Shown: piece after piece, positions 55,075 through 60,000 of the stretch
Layout of the letters: every line of letters starts with the position of its first letter
How positions within the stretch are numbered: the first letter of the stretch is position 1
Notes under the pieces: generated by a model
Told to the model about the DNA's origin: nothing
Database searches by the model: none
What the model saw: the letters and a program-made list of their open reading frames with translations, nothing else
Assembly: GCA_029204225.1 (NCBI GenBank)
Contig: CM055113.1
Span: 1,407,973-1,467,972, forward strand
Direction: 5' to 3'
Length of the DNA: 60,000 nt
DNA from: Diphasiastrum complanatum
Taxonomy: Eukaryota; Streptophyta; Lycopodiopsida; Lycopodiales; Lycopodiaceae
Made by a program: the position numbers and the translations under genes

Positions 55075-55610
55075 AGGATCTGTATCTTTTTTGAGGTGTG
55101 TCGCTTTAGAAATGCCACAAACTTCTTGAAGGAATCAAACACTTCGGATTTCCTCTTTAAGTAGTAGATCGTGGTCATCCGGCTATTGTAATCATCTATG
55201 AACGTTAGAAAGTATCTCGAACCTGAGAACAAATCCATCTTCATCGGTCGACAGACATCAGAGTGGACGAGCTCAAGAACTTCCTTGGATCTTCTTCCCT
55301 CATGTGTGAATGGATTCCGATGTTGCTTGCCTTTATGGCAAGCTTTGCAGAACTCAGTTTCGGGCCTTGAAATCTTGAGAATTGTGACTAGGTCTTTTCT
55401 GCTCATGTCATACAGACTCCGCATGTTCAGATGGTACATTCTCCTATGCCAAAGCTGATCTTCATTTTCTAAAGCATTTAATATGCTATCAGATTGCTGA
55501 TTATCTTCTCCTAGTAGAGATTTTCTTCTTTGAGAATTCAGCACTCCAAACTGGGATGTTACTCCAAGTGCTTCGATCTTCCAATCACATGTAGAGCTTG
55601 CCTCCAACTC
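55075..55610 (-). pseudogene. Ty1/copia pre-integrase and integrase, upstream half
   Basis: The minus strand encodes LWHRRMYHLNMRSLYDMSRK (H..H), FCKACHKGKQHRNPF (C..C), ELVHSDVCRPMKM (first catalytic Asp) and FLTFIDDYNSRMTTIYYLKR. It ends at KKIQIL where the nested element inserted; the rest is at 49,270-49,882. Gag and protease are deleted: the frame begins only about 30 bp from the priming site. Confidence 0.92.
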
Positions 55611-55636
55611 TCATCCAAAACCGCATCTTAGCCGTG

Positions 55637-55648
55637 CCCTGATACCAA
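55637..55648 (-). promoter_or_regulatory. Primer-binding site of the split element
   Basis: CCCTGATACCAA, complement of TTGGTATCAGGG, a tRNA-Met type site with small changes, abutting TGTAAGAACTC at 55,649. Confidence 0.8.
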
Positions 55649-56160
55649 TGTAAGAACTCAAAAGGATTTCCTTTAAGATGAGGATAGGAGAACACAATAG
55701 GAGAGACTATGGAGCCAAACCACCCAACCAATCCTAGATCAAAACTGGATCCAGCTCCCAAGCCATGCCATGTGAAGCAAGAAGAGAAGAGAGAACCTGG
55801 TAACCTAAACCCCAATATGTCGATAAGAGAATCCCCACCTCATTATATAGAGAGTAGAGTCCTGTGCATGAAACCATGCAACCCCCATGCAAGTCAACTA
55901 TAAATAGGTCTCGTCTCTTCATGCAGTCCTCATGCCTATATTTGTCACACAGACATGCAATGCTCCAAATGTCTCAATTAGAGTGTCTATTGTCTCTCAA
56001 GATAATTAGTCACAAACTGGCCTTGATATGGAATTAAATCATGGCGTGGGATTTGGCACCCTGCGTGTGTAAGTCCAACCTGATGATCATAGTTATTTGA
56101 GTAGTTAGAAGCTAATAAAAGGACTTTAGGCCATTTTTGCGGGACTTCTAATGTCACAGA
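55649..56160 (-). mobile_element. Copia 5' LTR of the split element
   Basis: Starts TGTAAGAACTCAAAAGG. On the plus strand a TATAAATAGG lies near 55,900; the likely end is CTAATGTCACA at about 56,158. The far end is inferred from the TG..CA rule only. Confidence 0.5.
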
Positions 56161-56349
56161 GCCTAAAAGTCAAGTTAGTGGATAAATAAGGGGTTCCCAC
56201 CAACAGTAGTTTGAATTTCAATTTTAAAAGTTGAGTTCCCTCACTTCTGGCCAATAAGAATTGGGTGCCCATTCTCCAAATCCACTATATAAGTGGTAGT
56301 TTTGAATCAATGTACATGTTTCATTTTCAATTCTAATACAAGCAGGTTG

Positions 56350-56690
56350 GCCCTCTTATGAAATGAATGTGGAATGTCCTTGCTCATCTCTTCTCCTCCA
56401 TCTCTCATGCTTTTTTTTGTGTTTGCTAATTGTTGAGTTTATGCTTATTGGTATTGTTATTTCTTATGCTTTTATGAGAGAGACAAGAGAGAGAAAAAAA
56501 ATGCAAGCTTACTATCCTTGTGGATCATAGCGTTAATTGGTAGTGTTAATGTTTAGTGTCAAAGGATGTTAGTGTTAATTGTGCATTTCTCATTCATGCT
56601 AAATTCTGAAATATGCTATCGCTCTCATGGGAACAAAACCCCATGTGACAACTAACCCCATCTCCTTGATGCTCGTGTGTTGGATCTTGA
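56350..56690 (+). repeat. Dispersed repeat, copy 2 (LTR-like)
   Basis: Homologous to the reverse complement of 40,790-41,130. Just upstream, TCCACTATATAAGTGGTAGT near 56,280-56,300 is a TATA-like promoter inside a short palindrome, and a CT/AGAG-rich stretch follows; this fits an LTR of an unidentified element. No partner LTR is seen here. Confidence 0.6.
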
Positions 56691-56864
56691 GTTGAGGCTA
56701 GAATAGAAAATATCTGCTACAAACCAAAATGAATCTAACTATTTACAGATACTTTTTGTACATCCTTTCAACGAGGGAATAGGCTCCACACGTGTGAGAT
56801 CCTATCACAAACATAGATCTCATAATTAATCAAATTCATCAAGTTGGAAGTGGCATTTTCAACA
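56691..56864 (-). mobile_element. Copia LTR fragment
   Basis: The last part (CTCCACACGTGTGAGATCCT, then CATCAAGTTGGAAGTGGCAT and TTTCAACA) matches the LTR end at 2,285-2,429. CACACGTGTG is at 56,787-56,796. No pol sequence follows. Confidence 0.6.
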
Positions 56865-57244
56865 CCACCAATCATCACCCTTGGCTCTCCCTAGCACACA
56901 TCTCATGGCCTGGAGATCATCCTTGCCAATGCACACGCTCTCCATCCACCACCTCCCGGGGACTGAGTGAATGGCATAAGGGAAGCCCCACCACTATATA
57001 GGCATAGCATAGTGGGTCCCATCAAGCACGGTCTTGTCTGCGATATGTGACCTCCTAGGATGGTGACGCGTGGCACCATAACATGTCGATAACGCCAGTC
57101 ATGCCCCTTGTGAGGCTATCACTAAAGGGCGTATTGTTATGATACATAACAGTAGGGGTCACTTCCATTAATAAGAGATAAAAAATAATCAATTATGTAT
57201 GTCTTAAGCTTGAGGCTGGCCAATTTTGATCTCTTCATCAACTA
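56865..57244. other. Unassigned
   Basis: No recognisable coding or structural feature; moderately GC-rich in the left half. Confidence 0.3.
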
Positions 57245-57616
57245 TGTTGACTGCTAAAGAGAAAAATCACAACATATGCCTGGACAAACTAGGATTCGAA
57301 CCCATGACCTCTCTCATACCGAATGGGATGCTCTGCCATTGAGCTATCTGCCCTGTTTGATAGTTCTCTCTAGAGTGTGGATTGATATTCCAACACCCCC
57401 CCTCAAGACACACTTGGTTGGGGTCCTAGTTGTCACTTGCTGCCCCACAACTTGGGCCACCTAACCATGGCTTTGACACCATGAACTGTTAGGTCTAACT
57501 TGGCTCTGATACCATGTTAGAAATCCATAAATCATAATATGGATGGACAGACTAGGATTTGAACCTAGGACCTCCCTTTGATAGTTCTCTCTAGAGTGTG
57601 GATTGATATTCCAACA
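57245..57616 (-). mobile_element. TRIM: miniature LTR element with tRNA-like LTR
   Basis: Left terminal repeat 57,245-57,395 and right terminal repeat 57,515-57,616 share the first part (CCTGGACAAACTAGGATTCG against GATGGACAGACTAGGATTTG) and the last 37 bases (TTTGATAGTTCTCTCTAGAG to TTCCAACA). Between them lie only about 120 bp, bounded by CCCCCCCTC (a polypurine tract on the minus strand) and a perfect priming site GCTCTGATACCA at 57,503-57,514. There is no coding sequence. This is the layout of a terminal-repeat retrotransposon in miniature. The right repeat lacks about 45 bp of the tRNA-like part. Flanking bases (AACTA, GGCAA) do not match, so no target duplication is evident. Confidence 0.8.
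57281..57353 (-). tRNA. tRNA-like sequence within the TRIM LTR
   Basis: Read on the minus strand, 73 nt fold as a tRNA: acceptor GGGCAGA/TTTGTCC (with G-U pairs) and discriminator A; D-arm GCTC-AATGGCA-GAGC; anticodon arm TCCCA-TTCGGTA-TGAGA with one mismatch; T-arm ATGGG-TTCGAAT-CCTAG. The A box (TAGCTCAATGGCAGA) and B box (GGTTCGAATCC) are near consensus, so it could carry an RNA polymerase III promoter. The loop centre CGG would be a proline anticodon, but the arm mismatches and the LTR setting make a working tRNA unlikely. Confidence 0.6.
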
Positions 57617-57619
57617 GGC

Positions 57620-58465
57620 AATGTGAGAGGAAATCGAGTCGATGAGGCAAAACGAGGCATGGACACTAGAGCCACTGCCAGAAAATAGAAAAATAGTCGA
57701 CTGCAAGTGGGTGTACAAGAAAAAGATGAAATCAGATGGCACCATTGGTCGCTACAAAGCAAGGCTTGTCGCAAAGGGCTACACACAAAGATACGGTGTT
57801 GATTATCTTGACACATATTCGCCCATGGTCAAGATGACAAGCATAAGGCTACACCTTGCATACGCCACACAGCACCATTTGGAAATTCACCAGATTGATG
57901 TGAAAACAGCCTTTCTCCACGGAGATCTAGAGGAGGAAATCTTCATGAAGCAACCTGAAGGCTATGAAGACCTCGACAATCGACAATATATCTATCGGTT
58001 GCAAAGATGCATCTATGTTCTAAAACAAGCATCACGAGCCTGGTATAAAAAGCTTGATGGTCTTCTGAAGTCTCTAGACTTCAATCCTACTCAACCAGAC
58101 TGTAATGTCTACATTAAAAGAGTAGGAAAAGATTTTGTGATACTTACCATTTTTGTTGATGATTCCCTAATGATAGAAAATTCCTTGATGCTGATCAAAG
58201 ACACGAAGAGTCAGATTTCTAAAAACTACAAAATCATAGATCTTGGAGAAGCAATGAAATGCCTAGGGTTGGAGATCAGAAGAGATGGAACAAAGGGTGA
58301 AATGCACTTGGGTTAGTCAGAATATGCCAGAAAAGTGCTAAGGCAGTACCACATGATGGACTGCAAAGAGAAGGCCACACCAATGATAACTGGAGCCAAG
58401 CTCACGAAGCAGGATTGCCCAAAAACGGAATAGGAAGAATAGAAGATGGCATGTATACCTTTTAT
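57620..58465 (+). pseudogene. Ty1/copia reverse transcriptase fragment
   Basis: A long open frame (57,642-58,316) encodes WTLEPLPENRKIVDCKWVYK, then KARLVAKGYTQRYGVDYLDT, HQIDVKTAFLHGDLEEE and QASRAWYKKLDG. The catalytic box reads LTIFVDDSLM (FVDD in place of YVDD), and CLGLEIRRDGTKGEMHLG closes the palm. A TAG then interrupts, and the frame goes on to EYARKVLRQYHMMDCKEKAT before decaying. Integrase is absent upstream; the TRIM abuts its start. The 3' part nearly repeats the fragment at 10.9-11.1 kb. Confidence 0.92.
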
Positions 58466-58489
58466 AGCTTACTAGGTCCAGCTTCTTCC

Positions 58490-60000
58490 CCAGATCAGAT
58501 GGCATTTGTGCATAGCAGAGATTAAAAAATATGCAGGTGTTTCAAACTTGGTTTGTAACCGTAGTAGGCTTCAAATGATGTCTTGGAATCAACTGCTTTA
58601 GTGCTAGAGTAGTTTTGCAGATAGCAAGCTATAGAGATAGCTTCTGCCCAAAAGGTTTGAGGCAAATGCGAATTTGCTGTCATGGATCATGCAGCTTCCA
58701 ACAACGTGCAGTTCTTCCGCTCTGCTACTCCGTTATATTGTGGAGGGTAGCTCGTAGTAAACTGGTGGTGCACGCCACATGAAGATAGGTAGTCCTTCAT
58801 CTCATTTGACAAGAACTCTCCCCCTGAATCAGACCGTAGGGCCTTGATCCTCTGACCAGTTTGATTCTTAGCATATTTCTTGAAGTCTTTGAAGCAACAA
58901 AATGCTTCTGACTTGTTCTTAATGAATATTACACTGGAAAATCGGGAGTAATCATTAATGAATGTGATAAAATATAGAGCTTGACCTAATGAAAGTATGC
59001 TCATAGGACCACACAAGTCATTGTGTATTATTGACAAGATGGACTTCACCCTTTTGGCTTGTCCTCTGGGAAATATCGTTCTAGGTTATTTCCCTAGTAG
59101 ACAATTTTCACAGATGGTCTGATTAGCTGTGGCGACAGCAATTATATTCATGTCCTTGACCATTTTATTGTGATGCATATACAAGATTGAACGCATGTTT
59201 AAATGACCTAATTTTTGATGCCATAAATTTGCATCTGAACAACTCACAGAAAGTGCAACATCATGACTCAATATGTACAAATTTCCTTCTCTGTAAGCAG
59301 AGAGGATTTCCTTTGAGTTCTTATCTAAGATAGTACATCGGCTGGCAATGAACAAAGCTCTATAGCCCTAATCTGTGATGTTTCTAATAGATAAAAGGTT
59401 ATTTGTTAATTTGGATACATAAAAGTATTTCATTAAGCTGCCTAGTAATGCCATCAGAGAACTGTAGTTGAATAGACCCTTGGCCTGAAGTCACCAAAAA
59501 AAATGTACTTTGATTCTGTAGCTATGAGTGTAGAGAAGAGGTCCTTGCATGGCGTCATGTGCTGAGAAGCACATGAATCGAGATACCAATGATGGGCTCT
59601 CTACTAGATTGACCTTGTACCATCGGCGCCTTTTCTTCATCTTGAGATCCTTTGATTGTGTTAGAGTTTCATTCTTGGTGCTGCTGCATCTTCTTCTTTG
59701 TTTCATTGTGCTCGAGGATGCGATAGTTCTTGATGTCGTGGTTGGTCCTTTTGCAATATTTGCAAACTAGCTTGGTCTTGGACAATGAGTGACTATATTG
59801 TTGCTATTGTGGTTGTGATGTTGTTGGCTATTCTGTCTTTGTCTTCTTATCCTTTAAGTCTTTCTTCTTCTTGGATTGTTGCTTGTTTGAATAGAGTGCC
59901 ATGGATTTGGTACTCGTAGATGTGGACAAGCTTTTCCTCCTAAATTCTTCCTGCAACAAACTTGCTGTCAATTTTTGGAGAGACAACGCAAGGGTATTGC
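58490..60000 (-). pseudogene. Ty1/copia gag end, protease region, integrase; runs off the window
   Basis: Minus-strand blocks from the right: gag with a zinc knuckle CKYCKRTNHDIKNY (last Cys changed to Tyr) near 59,730-59,770; a damaged protease region in which D-S-G is not visible; pre-integrase LWHQKLGHLNMRSILYMH; integrase IIHNDLCGPM (the usual D is in NDL), LRSDSGGEFLSNEMKDYL and PPQYNGVAERKNCTLLEA, then LPQTFWAEAISIACYLQNYS. It stops near KPSLKHLHIF at about 58,530. Frameshifts and stops are frequent. The RT of an apparently related family lies next to it on the opposite strand, so the locus is rearranged. Confidence 0.9.

Noticed and set aside
57281-57353. A functional nuclear tRNA-Pro gene
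   Set aside because: Anticodon- and T-arm mismatches, a long variable loop and location inside an LTR, with a partly deleted copy in the other LTR, argue for a tRNA-derived element part.

Overview
The window looks like nuclear DNA of a land plant with a large, repeat-filled genome. Nearly everything recognisable is LTR-retrotransposon sequence: Ty1/copia in at least eight separate pieces, plus Ty3/gypsy fragments. Priming sites match plant initiator tRNA-Met, and there are long simple repeats and introns with GT..AG ends. I see no ordinary host gene. The species cannot be named from the sequence; a fern, lycophyte, gymnosperm or similar genome would fit.

Layout: 0.15-6.7 kb, broken copia pieces on both strands and an inverted pair of LTRs. 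6.7-12.2 kb, a decayed Ty3/gypsy leader and gag, minisatellites and a perfect (AG)81. 13-21.5 kb, an old copia element whose LTR was split by a young, complete and apparently intact copia element (15,538-21,398; 653-bp LTRs that look identical; CAAAA target duplication; 1316-codon gag-pol). 21.6-24.8 kb, a decayed coiled-coil ORF and a degenerate gene that may be a transposase. 25.2-27.6 kb, a GC-rich promoter/5'UTR-like piece, five tandem hairpin units and a copia gag with its LTR. 27.6-29.6 kb, a gypsy gag/protease piece and a copia LTR with its priming site.

30.0-34.0 kb is the most unusual part. An array of 17-bp palindromes (CCTATGCTnAGCATAGG), about 41 bp apart, is itself arranged as one mirror-symmetric inverted repeat of about 415 bp. 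It lies just upstream of a six-exon gene. The gene encodes an unknown N-terminal domain, a basic nuclear-localisation-like stretch, a possible ParB/sulfiredoxin-like domain and a clear beta-class DNA amino-methyltransferase. The middle of the gene carries lesions, but the methyltransferase exons are open. Further copies of the palindrome lie before the gene and in two of its introns.

34-40 kb is AT-rich DNA followed by gypsy and copia fragments. 41.1-44.1 kb holds a PIF1-like helicase, small intron-containing ORFs and a GIY-YIG nuclease, together resembling a decayed DNA element. 44-49 kb has no recognisable genes but contains a degenerate repeat field. 49-56 kb is an old copia element split by a second, defective copia element (49,883-55,074; AGGAT target duplication) that carries about 2 kb of unrelated coding-like sequence. 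57.2-57.6 kb is a miniature LTR element (TRIM) whose LTR contains a tRNA-like sequence. 57.6-60 kb holds two copia pieces on opposite strands.

How it fits together: the window records repeated nested insertion. Only one retroelement looks able to act on its own. The methyltransferase/palindrome locus and the helicase/nuclease locus are the two non-retroviral gene systems present.
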